A DNA stretch of 64,000 bases from Lactarius indigo. Its lineage: Eukaryota; Basidiomycota; Agaricomycetes; Russulales; Russulaceae. The notes beneath the pieces are model-generated. The model made no database searches. It was given only the letters and a program-made list of their open reading frames with translations, and was not told the origin of the DNA. Below are positions 9,556 through 21,400 of the stretch, in pieces; within the stretch, counting starts at the first letter, position 1, and every line of letters starts with the position of its first letter. Both the position numbers and the translations under genes were made by a program. The stretch is taken from assembly GCA_025766275.1 (NCBI GenBank), contig JAFKAC010000155.1, positions 42,917 through 106,916 on the forward strand, written 5' to 3'.

Positions 9556-12500
9556 GGGTCATATTTGTTGCGGGTTCCCATGTGTTATCGCTCGGTGGGA
9601 ATCCCTTCCACTTTACTAGGTAGTGGAGTTTACGCCCTCTTCCTCGTTCCTGGGCGTCTTCGATTTGCTCCACTTCGTACTCCTCTTCTCCATTGATAAG
9701 GTCTGGTGGGGGTCGATTATAGTTTGCGCCATGCATCTCCGTCTCCTTATATGGCATTAGGAGGTTCATGTGGAACACTGGGTGTATCTTCCATGATGCC
9801 GGAAGTTCTAGTTCATACGAAACGTCTGATAGAACCTTGATAATTTTAAAGGGTCCATGTCGTTTCGGGGCTAACTTGCTTGTGGGGTAGAAGGTACGGA
9901 GATTGGTCCCTTCTAACCATACCTGGTCCCCTTGCTGATAGGGTATGAACCCTGTTTTTCCTCGTTGGGCCATGAGATATTGCGCGTGCTTGATACTGTC
10001 CTGTGCATGTTGTCGGAGTATTTGTAACTCTTCTAATCTTTGATCCACTACGGGGTTTCGTGATGGTTTGGGTATCCACGTGGTTCGTGGTTCCCATCCC
10101 ATGATGAGTGAGAAAGGGGAGTGTCTAGTGGTGGTGTTCCTCCAAGAGTTATGAGCGAACTGCACCATGGGTAGTAGTTCCGCCCAATTGTCCTGTTGTA
10201 CGTTGCACCAATGTCGCAGGTATTGCTCCAACCATTGGTTTGTACGTTCCGATTGACCGTCTGTTTGAGGATGATACGCTGACGATACGTTTTGCTGTAT
10301 CCCCAACGTTTTACATAGTTGTCGCATAAACGTAGATGCGAATCTCGGATCCCGATCAGATATGATCCTTTGGGGTAGGCCGTAATGGGGGTAAACGTAT
10401 CGGAGGTAGAGTTTTGCCACGCCTTCTGACATTATAGTTTCGTTGCACGGTATGAATATTGCCGCTTTTGAGCAATCGTGGTCTGTGACGGTGAGAATTG
10501 AGTCAAACCCTTTTGATATCGGGAGCTTGACTATGAAGTCCATGGCTACCACCTCGAATGGTTCGGCCGTTGGCTCGGTGGTAATGGGAAATAAGTGGGG
10601 CTTCTGTCGGTGGGGGTTGATCTTGTTACTTTGGCACGTTGCGCATCCCTTGACGTAGGCTTCCACGTCTTTGTGCATGTTGGGCCACCAGAAATTGCAT
10701 CGTAATAGCTCTAAAGTGTTCGCAATTCCTGGATGTCCTGCGCTTAGAGTATCGTGGAAAAAGGTGATTACCCCCCGCTTAAGTTTGTTGTTTCCCACAA
10801 CAACGAGAGTGTCGCCCTTCCACCACAACCCATCGTGTTTCTTTAGGTTGTGGGGCTCTATCCATGGGAGGAGCGCTGCTTTGTCCATATTCTGTGAGAT
10901 TTGAGTCCATATGTCCATATCGTGCATAGACGTTTGGGTGACTTTGAGGAATACTTCGTCCGGAAGTACCGTAATACGATTGTTATCACTGGTGCCGTCA
11001 TCATAGTCAGGTCGTCGTGATAAGGAGTCTGCTTGCATGTTTTTTGTGCCGGGGATGTGTTTGAGTATGAAGTTGTATTCTGACAATTCTTGGAACTCCC
11101 GCGCTACTCGTCGACTAATTTTTCTGGGTTCTTTCCAGTATTGCAGGTTGGCGTGGTCTGTATGAATTGTTATTAGATGGGGGGACCCCACGAGGTATGT
11201 TCGCCAAGTGCGTAGTGCTTTGACGATTGCTAGCAGCTCCCTATCGTAGATATTGTAATTACGTTCCGCCTCCGACAGGGATTCGGAGTAGAATGCGACC
11301 GGGTGTATTTTGTTATCTTCTCCCTTTTGGTTTAAGACAGCTCCCAGGGCGTAGCTTGAGGCATCGACTTCAATTTCGAAGGGTTGATCTAGTTTTGGGA
11401 ATAGAAGTACTGGTTCAGAACTAATTTGTTCCTTGATGGTGTTGAATGCCTTTTGTCTGGCTTCTGTCCATTCCCATGGGGTGTCCTTTTTTGTGAGGTT
11501 GTGGAGTGGTCTTGCAATAGTCGAGAATCCTCTTATAAAGCGCCGGTAGAAGTTGCAGAATCCTAGGAAGGCCCGTACTTCCTTCAGTGATTTTGGCGGC
11601 TTCCAATCGCGTACCCCTTGAACCTTGACTGGGTCCATTCGTAGTTGTCTGTGTCCGATGATTAATCCTAAGTATTCGACTTCATAGACTTCGAATACAC
11701 ATTTTTCCGGTTTGATATATAGATCATGTTCATCGCACAGATCGAGAACTCGATGTAGCACCTGTCTGTGGTGGTCGCAGTTGTCCACGGTTGTGATTAG
11801 GATGTCATCCATGTAGACAATGACTTCTCCTGTTAATACCAGCTCCCAGAAGATGGTGTCCATCATGGTTTGGAAGGTACTAGGGGAGTTGGTGAGACCG
11901 AAGAACATGACTCGGGGTTCAAACAGTCCTTGGTTTGTCTTGAACGCTGCCTTCCATTCGTCTCCTTGTTTGATTCGAACGTTATTGTATCCCCAACGGA
12001 TATCGAGCTTCGAATAGAGTCGCGCTTCTCGAATCTTATCAATGAGTTTGGGGATCAAGGGAAGTGGGTAGTGATTTTTTATAGTAAGTTTGTTAAGGCG
12101 GCGATAGTCTTGTATGGGGCGTAACTTTCTGTCTTTCTTCTTGATAAAGAAGAAGGGGGAAGCATAGGGGGATTTCGATGGTTGGATATACTTTTTATCC
12201 AAGTGTTCGGTTATGAATTCCGTCAACTTCTCCGTTTCTGGTATTGTAAGCGGATACACCTTGCAGTCCATTGTTTCTGGGGCATTCGGGATCAGATCAA
12301 TAGCATGGTCCCATGGTTGTGACGGGGGAAAGCGTTGGGACGCTTCTTCGCTAAAGACCTTCTGATGTCGGCGGTATTCTTCTGGGACCATTTCCTCAAA
12401 GGTCCGCTGGGGTTTCTTTGCCGCTTCTTGCTGTGCTAGTTCAGATGCTGTGGTTGTCTTTCACAGTCTGATGTGGGGGTCAACTTTATTCTCCAGTTGC

Positions 12501-13030
12501 TCCCAGGCCAGTTCGTCCAGTTGGTACGTCTCCAATGCCTTAATAGTTGCTTCTAAGGGCATGGCTTCGTCGGACAAGTTTAGACTGGTGATGACTACTG
12601 GTTGAAACTCTTCATCGAGCGTGGCATCCTGCCAGTGGAACTTGGGTTCAAAGGCCGTGAACCAGGGGTACCCTAGTATAACTTCGTCGTTTCCTAGGTC
12701 GGTAATAAGGAATCGGAGATTTTGAATTTTTCCCCCTGTTTTAACGGTGAGGTCCGTGAAGGACTTGATTTCTCCTCCTTGATTGTGGGTCCCGTCTACG
12801 TTCCATATTTTGATGGGTCGTTCAGTGGCCAGCCAGGCAATTTTAAGCCTCTTCAGGAGGTTTGCGCTTATAAAATTGTCGGTTGCGCCTGAGTCCACAA
12901 GGACGTTTCATTCGGCCGTCGCGTGAGCAGATTTGAAAAGTACTGGAATTCGCATGGATCGGAATCTGCTATTGTACATGCTAAGTTTTAATGCTCTAGC
13001 CCAGGCCACCGGGTTCAAGCGTTCAGAAAA
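9485..13030 (-). pseudogene. pol: Gypsy-2 pol (protease-RT-RNase H-integrase-chromodomain)
   Basis: Protease with LVDSGATDNFI just after a TGA at 12908-12910; a second TGA at 12461-12463 separates protease from reverse transcriptase, in the same frame. The RT-to-end block (12391-9485, 968 codons) is uninterrupted: YMDD near residue 192, RNase H EVDASSYALGA near 340, integrase HHCC finger (HDTLSAGHPG through GCATCQSNK) near 545-590, integrase core with MDF, ISDRDPRF and AYHPQTDGQSERTN, and a C-terminal chromodomain (LVKWKGFPPSDNTWEP) near 895-955. The chromodomain places it among chromoviruses, which target marked chromatin. Two nonsense codons make it inactive. Confidence 0.93.
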
Positions 13031-13033
13031 TCC
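13027..13033 (-). promoter_or_regulatory. Gypsy-2 -1 frameshift heptamer GGATTTT
   Basis: The gag frame reads AAG GAT TTT CTG, then ends AAC GCT TGA at 13015-13017. The heptamer G GAT TTT allows entry to pol as GGA TTT TCT. It is at the position homologous to the GGGTTTT site of Gypsy-1. GGAUUUU is a known -1 site (red clover necrotic mosaic virus). Function here is inferred. Confidence 0.62.
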
Positions 13034-13860
13034 TTCTTCTGCCCAAAGAGTTTGTCCACCATTAATTCTCGTACTTCGGGGGTTTGAGCAAATAAGGCCG
13101 CTACTTGGGCGTCAGCTTGTTCCTCATTTGAGAGGGGGTGTGACGCGGTCATTGAAATGGTGGCAGTAGTTGGGGTGGGGTCGCTAGTGCTCGTAGTTTT
13201 GGCCGTGACGGTCGGTTTCTGGGGGCAGAATCTAGAAATGTGTCCTTGCCCTCAGCATTGGAAGCATCTTCCCTCTTTCTGGAGTTGCTTCTTTTCGTCG
13301 TCTGTCATTGCTGCCCTGGCACGAGTTCGGCTAACATCCATCGCATTTGGATCCCTGGTTTTGCTGAGGGCGTTTAGCCATTGGTCGCAAGAGGCCCCTC
13401 CCTTTTTGTCGGTTCTTCCTTTGGTGAGTCTATCTTTAAGCAGAAGGTATTCCGCTTGTTGGAGAGTGACCGCCGTTTTCCAATCGTCCCAATCTATGGG
13501 GTGATGGAATTTGATTGCGTTTATGACCAACGCATTCGGAAGTCCCTTCTGGAAGATTTCCAGGGTTGTCGCTTCGTCTTTATTGTACCCTGCTTTGTTT
13601 GCCAAATTGGAGAACTTGGCTATGTATGTGTCGATGTCTTCCTTGTCCATTCGTAAGTTTTGAATGGCATGGCAAGCCTTCTGTTGTTGCGTGGTGTCCG
13701 TGTATGCTTGGATAAACCTTGTTTCGATGGTGTTCCATAGATTCTCGGCGTTCATGGCTACTCCTCCCGCTAGTTGATCGGCTAACCATTGTATTTGTTC
13801 CTCGACCCAGTCGTCTACCAACGGTCCTCGGATGTATGAGAGAAGAGTCATGGCACGAGA

Positions 13861-14431
13861 TGTTACGATTTCTTTCAGACTCATCTCTTTCTTTCTCTCA
13901 CTTGACCCACACCTATTACTTTATGAGCCCTGTATGACTACACGGACAATACGTTTATCCGATTCCTATCACGCGCTTTGCTTATCGCTGTTATCTTTCA
14001 ATAAAGCTCGACATGTGTTAGTTTCCGTTCACTTCCAGATCACGCGCAAGCCCGCGTGATCCTCCTTTGTTCTCGACTCGGAAAACCCTTTATTCTCCTT
14101 ATGTATCACCTTTGTTCCCCGACTGGGAACGACGTTAACCTCTTACTAACTCGATACGACATGACGTGTATTTAAGCCTAGTACTACCTAGCTTGTACAG
14201 TAGACTAGACTTCTTGTGTAATACTACACTCGTCTACGCGAAGTCCCTTGTCTCCCAATCCTTGCTTTTGCTAGACCTTCGAGTCTTAGCCTTCCTCTAC
14301 AGTCCAAGTGACACGCGTCCTTGTGACTCTTGTGCATCGTCCCTACTGAAGTCGAGCCTCTGAGCTTGGACTACTGACCAATCGACTGACTTAGTACAGG
14401 TCATACTTAACGCCCCTGTAGTGGCGTTACA
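13861..14431 (+). repeat. Solo LTR of the Gypsy-2 family, inverted, inside gag
   Basis: 571 bp starting TGTTACGATT and ending GGCGTTACA, flanked by a perfect 5-bp target duplication CGAGA (13856-13860 and 14432-14436). It is similar to the reverse complement of the 5' LTR at 15250-16452. It arose by insertion of a full element followed by LTR-LTR recombination. Confidence 0.93.
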
Positions 14432-14605
14432 CGAGAGTAAGGGAGGGTCAATTGTTGGACGTTCGGATTCATTCCTCGGTAGAGCGCGAAGGCGTTGAGG
14501 AAAGCTCTGCTGGCTTCTCGATCCCTGGTGAATTCTGGCGGGGGATTTCCTCCAAGTCGTCCGTTTGGGGGAGGTCCTCCGGCGGCGGGGGCTGCTGCTG
14601 CTCCA

Positions 14606-14668
14606 CCGCCTCCACCTCCAGGCGCGCCGCCTCCGCCTCCAGGCGCACCGCCTCCACCTCCAGGCGCA
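14606..14668. repeat. 21-bp tandem repeat in gag (Gly-rich linker)
   Basis: Three near-identical 21-bp units start at 14606, 14627 and 14648 and encode GGGAPGG-type repeats on the minus strand. This is a low-complexity linker, expanded by slippage. Confidence 0.8.
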
Positions 14669-15249
14669 CCGCCTCCATGATGGCTTCCTGCACCTCCCGC
14701 AGTGCCTCCTCCACTTGTCGACATACTTCCTCCCACAGGATGTCCTCCACCACTTGTAGGATTCGTTGCCGAGGAGCCTGTAGCTGGTTGTGAAGTGGTG
14801 AGGGTGGTGGAGAGTTGGGTGGTGGACATGTTGGCATACAATGCGAAATCCACGGGTCGTTGGATGGTAGGCGTAAGTGTTGGGTTATCCAAGTCGGGTT
14901 CGGAAGATGGTTCTTCAATATCAGAGTCGGCTTTGATGGTGCTGATTTGTCCTTTTCCTGGTCCTAGGCCTAGGTGTGCAGGGACGGGTTTGTAGGAATA
15001 CCAGGAGTGCTTTGAGTCGGAGTAGGCAACGTAGGCCCAGATGTGTTGATCTTCGATGTATTCAATTGGTTCGTATGTGAGTTTGTCAGGGTCGTAGACG
15101 TAGTACCCTTCGTCGTGTGGAGTGTTCCTCCAAAGAGCGGTGCCTTTGATAGAAGGTCTTAGGTCGTCGTAAGGATGCCGCTCCAGGTACTCTTTGACGA
15201 ACTGTGTTCAGCTTCAGCTAGTGAGAGCCACTGTGGAGACTAGACTTAA

Positions 15250-16452
15250 TGTAACGCCACTACAGGGGCGTTAAGTACGACCTGTACTAAGTCAGTCAAT
15301 CAATCGGTAGTCCAAGTGATGAACAGCAAACACAGAAGGCATACTCACAGAGACAAAGTAGACTGTGGTGAGATATGCTGGAGTGCTGGAAGCAGAGGTG
15401 AGACAGGGATCTTGCAAGTAAAGCAAAGGGAGTCTGGCACACAAGCAGTGAGAACTGATATTGTTACATTTGAAGGGAAGGGAGCTTACCTGGCACACAA
15501 GCAGTGAGAACTGATGTGGACCAGGAGCGTACGTGGTACTCTACTTATACTCCTACAGAGGGTGACAGTAGTACAAGGTAAGTAACGCTAGTCACAGAAT
15601 ACAAAGGTGCTATTGTTCTACAAAGGGACAAAAGAGTGGACACTTTGAGAACAAGGGAGAGGAGAACAAGAAGAGTCCAGAACCAGATGATATCATACTG
15701 ACATCATAATAAAGATAATACCAAGTAAGGAACAAAGGAAAGTACAAAGGCATTATACAACACAGAGTCCGGATGTATGATGTCATTAGAAGTACAGTGA
15801 TGTCATATGTGACGCAATGATAAGTCCAGATTGTACAGATCAAATAGTATCTAATCTACAAGTCCTGTATATCTAATCTAAAGCAGTCCATGCTGCAAGT
15901 CCGGTCCGTACGAGCCGCTAAGTGCGCAAGGGTCACTTATCAACACCAAGCTCCAAGGCTTGACTTCAGTAGAGGGGATGCACAAGAGTCACAAGGATGC
16001 ACGTCACTTGGACTGTAGAGGAGGGCTAAGACTCAAAGGTCTAGCAAAGGCAGGGATTGAGAGACAAGGGACTTCACGTGAACAAGTGTAGTTTTACACA
16101 AGAAGTCTAGTCTACTGTACAAGCTAGGTAGTACTGGGCTTAAATACGTACAGCATTGTACCGTACAGATAAGGGCGTAATGCTCGCCCTTATCAGAGAA
16201 CAAAAGGTAAGACATAACAAGAACAATGGGAGAATCACGTGGGTTCGCGCGTGATCGAGAAGTGAACGGAAACTAGCACATGTCGAGCTTTATCGAAAGA
16301 TAACGACAATAAGCAAAGCGCGTGATAGGAACCGGGTAAACGTAGTGTCCGCGTAGTCATACAGGGCTCGTAATGTGAAGGTGAGGGTTGAATAAAGAAA
16401 AGAAAGATCGAGTCCGAAAGAAAGAACATGGCGAAAACAGAAAATCGTAACA
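15250..16452 (-). repeat. Gypsy-2 5' LTR, 569 bp plus a nested 629-bp LTR and 5-bp duplication
   Basis: Ends are TGTTACGATT (minus strand, 16452) and GGCGTTACA (15250). Without the nested insert and one target duplication the length is 569 bp, matching the 571-bp solo LTR in gag. The internal region begins TTAAGTCTAGTCTCC, the place of the primer binding site. Confidence 0.9.
15317..15945 (-). repeat. Solo LTR of another family nested in the Gypsy-2 5' LTR
   Basis: 629 bp, TGTTGATAAGTGACCC at 15945 on the minus strand to TTCATCA at 15317. It is flanked by a perfect 5-bp duplication CCAAG (15312-15316 and 15946-15950). Two identical 26-bp segments occur inside it at 15434-15459 and 15490-15515. 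No internal coding region is present, so it is a solo LTR. Confidence 0.9.
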
Positions 16453-16633
16453 CACAGGCCACAAAAGCCTGACTTACGGCTCCAGCTCGGCCTGGCTTCC
16501 AGCGGCTGGCTTAGGCTGGCTTCCGGCTTCCAGGCTGGGCCAGCAAATCACTACTCAAACTAGAAAAAAAGACTGTTAAGGTTGCTGTGCAAACCCGCGC
16601 GTCACGTCCTTCTTGGTTCTTTTGTTTTGTTTA
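16453..16633. repeat. GGCTGGCTTCC-type simple repeat, otherwise no gene
   Basis: At about 16485-16550 short imperfect copies of GGCTGGCTTCC and GGCTTCCAG alternate. Nothing coding is seen. Confidence 0.5.
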
Positions 16634-16921
16634 CAGCTGGTTCCATAACGATTGTCCCCTGCCATTTTGAGAACATAGTCGGCCATCCAAAACTGGAGAG
16701 CAGGATTCATAATTAAGTCGAGGGAGAAATTCTCAGGAAATCAGGTTATCTCACAGAATTAAGGTTATAGAATAGTTATCGTGTAACAATTGGGGTTATG
16801 GAATGGTTATCTGTATTGCTGCGCTCGAGAGCTGTGCCATCTCGGTGGCGGAGTTACCAATTCAAACCTCGCCTATGTCCAAAATTTGGTCACCGGGGGA
16901 CAATCGTTATGGAACCAGCTG
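16634..16921. mobile_element. MITE with 26-bp terminal inverted repeats and TA duplication (Tc1/mariner type)
   Basis: The left repeat 16634-16659 begins CAGCTGGTTCCATAACGATT; the right repeat 16896-16921 is its perfect reverse complement. TA flanks both sides (16632-16633 and 16922-16923). The element is 288 bp and has no meaningful ORF. TA duplication and size fit a non-autonomous Tc1/mariner-like element. The mobilising transposase is not in this window. Confidence 0.92.
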
Positions 16922-16923
16922 TA

Positions 16924-18415
16924 GACAAACCATCGGCAAAGGCCAGAAGATAGCAACCCGTTTTGTGAGACGGTTCACTATCCCTTTCCAGATGCGCGGG
17001 TCGTCATTGCTCTGCGTCCACAGAGCATAACACTTCCGGCTATACAGTTAGATTTTCTACAGTTATATAAACCTTCACGTTCCTATAGTAGTACCTCAAG
17101 TGCTACATAGGGTTCTGTACCCCAAGGCGCACGGTAATGGATTCGAAAAAAAAAAGTAGTACCTCAGCCCTGTTCTGTTAGTGTGCGCAATGACAGCCGA
17201 GCCTTGTTCTTCTCGTCCAGACACAATCGCGCACACGTTCATTTGTTTACACATCTATTCCCCTTTCTTGACTCGTTACGATTGTCCATACCTCTTAGGG
17301 GGGAACCAGCCCTCAGGCCTTAGGTTAGATACTGGCTAAGCTGCAAGTGTGCTCGCAAACTGGCGCGCCAAGGCGGACACAGACACTGAGTGCCAAGACA
17401 GGTCACGGTTCCTCGAGAAGGCTCGATTCACATAATCCCACCTGTACTGGAGCAATGAACGAATCTAGGTATGACGCTTTCCTGCGAGTCTATTGAATCT
17501 CGTTCTGCGAAGAAGCTTGTGATGATAGACGATTCGTGGGCGAAGTGAGAGAGAAACGAGGTGAACAAGGTTGGGTTTCGAGGGCGTTGTGGCAGGACGT
17601 TGGACGCATAGCCAAAAGCAGACTGGCGGCGTTGAACGTCGACAAGGATCAGGGAGAGTAGTCAAGTCTCGGTCACGTAGGTATAGCATTGACATTGACT
17701 ATGGACTCAGTATGGAGTGGTTGTCGCAGCTCAGAGCGGTAGGAGAGATAACGAGTTACGGAAAATATCGACCTGACAACCCTATGCGCCACACTCCGAC
17801 TCGGAGTCGCCCTGAGTTTCAACAAGTAGAACAGATATGGCGACCCCAGGTCTTCAGGTCATCTGAATTGTATGGGGTTTCACTGGATGCAAGACACTCG
17901 AGCTAGGAAGGCCCCTTGAGACGTGGGGAAATGAGTGCTAGCGAGTGACTGAGTGGGATGACTTGCCTCGGAAGCCGCAAGCACAGGTGCCTCGACCGCC
18001 GTTGCCGCGGACCGACTCGGAAGTTCTCATGGGCCTGGGTCACCTTATCAGCGACTTGGATGTTGACCATACGTTCCCTCGTTCAATCAGTGTCAAACTT
18101 CGAGTTGTCTCGGGAAAAGGCATACTTGATCATATTTCCTTTACCCTTTTCTGAAATTTGACCTTAGTGTACAACGTTCATGTCATCGGCGCTGTTACTC
18201 GGGCCCCACTATTTCCCTTTCCCATATACCGTATACTACCATTCACAGACGTACAGAACACCGTACCGTGCCATCGAGGCTCAAACTTGAGTTTTACGGC
18301 TACAGTTTATGGTACCCCTGTCACCGCACTAGTGCCATGTTCTACTACTAGTATTCTACATCTCCATACCTGTGATGAATACTGCCTGGATGATATGTCC
18401 TCCAAAGCCCATGCT
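16924..18415 (-). other. 3' flank of NLR-A (unit A), no gene supported
   Basis: From about 17450 to 18415 the minus strand is homologous to the sequence downstream of NLR-B (32.7-34.0 kb) and NLR-C (45.2-46.5 kb). Frames are not conserved between the copies, so I read it as non-coding. 16924-17450 shows no recognisable gene; an A10 run lies near 17145. Confidence 0.6.
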
Positions 18416-21400
18416 TCATATGTACGTACCAGGCTCTGAGTCAGCCTCTAACAAGACCTCTGCGACCCTATGATGCCCGCGTATCATCGCTTCCTGTCTT
18501 GGAGTCCGTCCTTGGTGGTTCCGAGCATCTACATCTGCGCCATGCTCTACTAAGAGCAGGCAAATATGGAGGAACCCGTTTATCGATCCTTGATGCAATG
18601 CGGTCTGCCGGAACCTCGTTTTTGCGTTCACATCGGCACCACAGTCGAGTAATAATTGCGTAACCTCCAGATGTCCAAATGTTGTCGCCTGAAGCAGCGG
18701 GGTCCAGCCGCCTCTGTCCCGCGAGTTCACGTTTGCGCCTCGTTCAATCAGCAATTTTGCCACCTCGAGTCTCCCCTCGGCCGACGCCTCTTGTAACGCA
18801 GTGCCACGAGTGCCATTCCTTTCGTCGGCATCCGAACCTCGGTCAAGTAATGACCGTACCGTGTCTAGCTGTCCGTTTCCTGACGCAGCGTGCAACAAGG
18901 GTTGTTCGATGTCGAGGGGTGCTACCTCTTCTCCACGTTTCCGTGTCGGTTGGACAGCATTAGAGGGCCGATTTCGCGGTCGGAAGATTGGCACTGCACC
19001 CGCCATGTGTTTGGATAGGAAGTTCGCTACCTCGAGTTTCCCGGAGTCGAATGCCAGATCCAACGGCGTCTTATTGTTGTCATCACATATGTTGAAATCG
19101 GCGCCACTCGCGAGAAGGAGCTTCACGATGTTGAGGTGGCCATTGCTTGCTGCTGAGTGCAACGGGGTCCGGCCGTCTAACGCTCGAAAGTTCACATCCG
19201 CGCCATGCTGGATTAGTAGCCGTGATGTCTCCACTTGTCCGACAGAGGAAGCCCCGGCTAATGGAGTCTTGTGTGCTCTGCTTGATGGAAGATCTACATC
19301 TGCGTTGTGCTCGAGTAACAACCGTACAATGTCAGCGCATCCGCCTCCCGATTCCCTATGCAGTGGGTTGTGCCCGGTGGCATCCAGAACATTCACATCA
19401 GCACCACGCCGAAGAAGCGAACGTGCCACATCCATGTCGCCAATGTTGAATGCCGCGATCCATGAAGTCTCGTAATACCCTCCCCTAGCATCAATATCCC
19501 CTGGGTAGGCCAAAATCAGGTGATCCACAAGCCACCGGAGACGACAATGTATCGCGTAATATAATGGAGGCGCCTCTGGCCGAGAGGGGTGCTTCGTAGG
19601 CATCGATTCTCGCCAAGGGTCGTCGATATCGTATATCCAGACCCATGCAGAGAACTGTGGATTGTCCGGGTCAAACAGCCGTTCCGTGGCCTCCCGGATC
19701 GTCGATGACACATCCTCGAATTGGCCGTGTTCAAACCAGTGTCGTGAGGCATAATCCGCCAGCGGAAAGTTCCTAATGCTCTCTTTGTCGATATGGTTGT
19801 CGAGCTGGAGTAAGACCCCAAGGGAGGCTTGCGCGAGAGTGGCATGTGCCAAATGAGGGACGATGCGATAGCAAGACAGATCATCGCTTGCGGCGACAAG
19901 CCGGTCCGATGTCAGGAATTCCCTGACCGAAAAGTGGGAAAATTGAACGATTCGAGACCCGTTGATATTGACGACTGTGATGAGACTCGAGCATGCCGAA
20001 AGTACAGCTTCTTCGGCATCGCCTAGTCGCCAGCCGACATTAAACTGTGGGACCGTTCCCGGACCGGACCGGACCGCCAGAATTTCTGCAAGCTCCTCGA
20101 CGCGAAGTGGTCTAACAGACACGGCGAGACATTGGAAGAGTCGGTGTGCGAACTGTCGCTTGACTTTATCGATCCGAAGTAACATATGTTCGTATGTTTC
20201 GTCCAACGTCTCCGGCAAATGGTCCAAAATACTATGGATACTTGCGGGGAAACATCGGCGCAAGATGTCCAACAAGCAGTAAACCCATCTGAACCTGCCG
20301 CATTTATTAACCGACAGTCCATAAAAACCATAGGAGGAATAACTCACATGCCGTCTGCTTTCTCCGAGAGTCTATCGATAACCAGCTGCCTATTCTCTGC
20401 CTTCCATCTTCGCATATTCCGATCGGAGTGGACCACCGATTTGATATATCCTAAGATGTCTGCCATTTGTCCGCTTTCTTCGTGGAGTGAAATGCGGAAC
20501 GACGCCAAAGGTTCGAGAATGCACCGGATGTCGATCTCCGGGCGACTGGAAACGCATAGGTTTACATTTGGAAGTTGAAAACCGACAAGATCTTCTATGA
20601 ACTGGAGTACATTTTCACGAGCGGTCGGCATGCCGGAGATGTTCGGGGATTCGTCGATAGCATCAATGATGATATACGTCGCTGGCTGTCCTGGCGCCTT
20701 GAGCATGTCCGCCAGGCATTGGGAAAGTGCGTCGTCTGAAGGCTGCTGGGCTCCTTCATCGTAGTCCAAATAGAAATTCGAGAAAATATCATGGCAAGCG
20801 TCAGACCTGGCACTGAGCTGGAAGAGGAGGGAGGAGAGTAAATCGCGTCGTTGCTGCTTGTGAGTGTCCCTGAAGTCGAAGAAAAAGTATGCCATCAAAG
20901 CAAGTCCAGCCTTGCGGATCCTGTCGATTTCTCGGACGATCGTGGACCTGGGAGTGTGCGTGAATATCCACAATCGGAGGTGGTGAGGCACCACATACAT
21001 CAGAATAGTTTTCCCGGAACCGGCTACAGAGGGGGAAATGAATCAGGATTGTCGCAAGATATTAATACTGGAAACCCACGTTTTCCCTGGATCCACAACA
21101 GGGAGCCCTTTGCGTTCCACTCGGCGAAGGCACTTCCTTCGCAGAACCACGTTGCAGTTCCATCTTGATGGACATCACGCGCAATGTTGTAGTTGGATGA
21201 TGGATCTGGAGGGGAGAGCCAACTTCGGGACTCCCTTTGCAAGCGATCACCTGCGACTGGCTTTAGAACCATAAGACCACAATGGTAGATCGATGAATAA
21301 CGAACGCTGGATCTTATTTATATCATTCGTAATCTGTTGCATCATATCTGCCGTCATGATCAACTTCTGCAATGCCGATTCATCATGACAAATGAAATAA

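Larger units (their letters stand above)
13015..15207 (-). pseudogene. gag: Gypsy-2 gag with N-terminal extension, interrupted by a solo LTR
   Basis: The open frame runs from 15207 and has no ATG until ANMSTTQL (near 14820). N-terminal extension: TALWRNTPHDEGYYVYD through SDSKHSW, related to the ATG-less ORF of Gypsy-1. Then come a Gly/Pro/Ala-rich stretch and the capsid domain (FTRDREASRAFLNAFALYRG), cut by the LTR at 13861-14431. It resumes with LLSYIRGPLVDDW and reaches a zinc knuckle whose second Cys is followed by TGA (13252-13254). Both halves are in the same frame because LTR plus target duplication is 576 bp. The frame also shifts near 15207, where similarity (SLAEAEH) continues upstream in another frame. 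Confidence 0.85.
7866..16452 (-). mobile_element. Gypsy-2: chromodomain Ty3/Gypsy retrotransposon with third ORF, nested insertions
   Basis: Minus-strand order: 5' LTR (16452-15250, interrupted), gag (about 15207-13015, interrupted), pol (13030-9485), ORF3 (9555-7996), polypurine tract, 3' LTR remnant (7960-7866). All genes carry premature TGA codons, so it is inactive. Three later insertions sit in it: a solo LTR in gag, a solo LTR in the 5' LTR, and Gypsy-1 in the 3' LTR. Confidence 0.9.
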
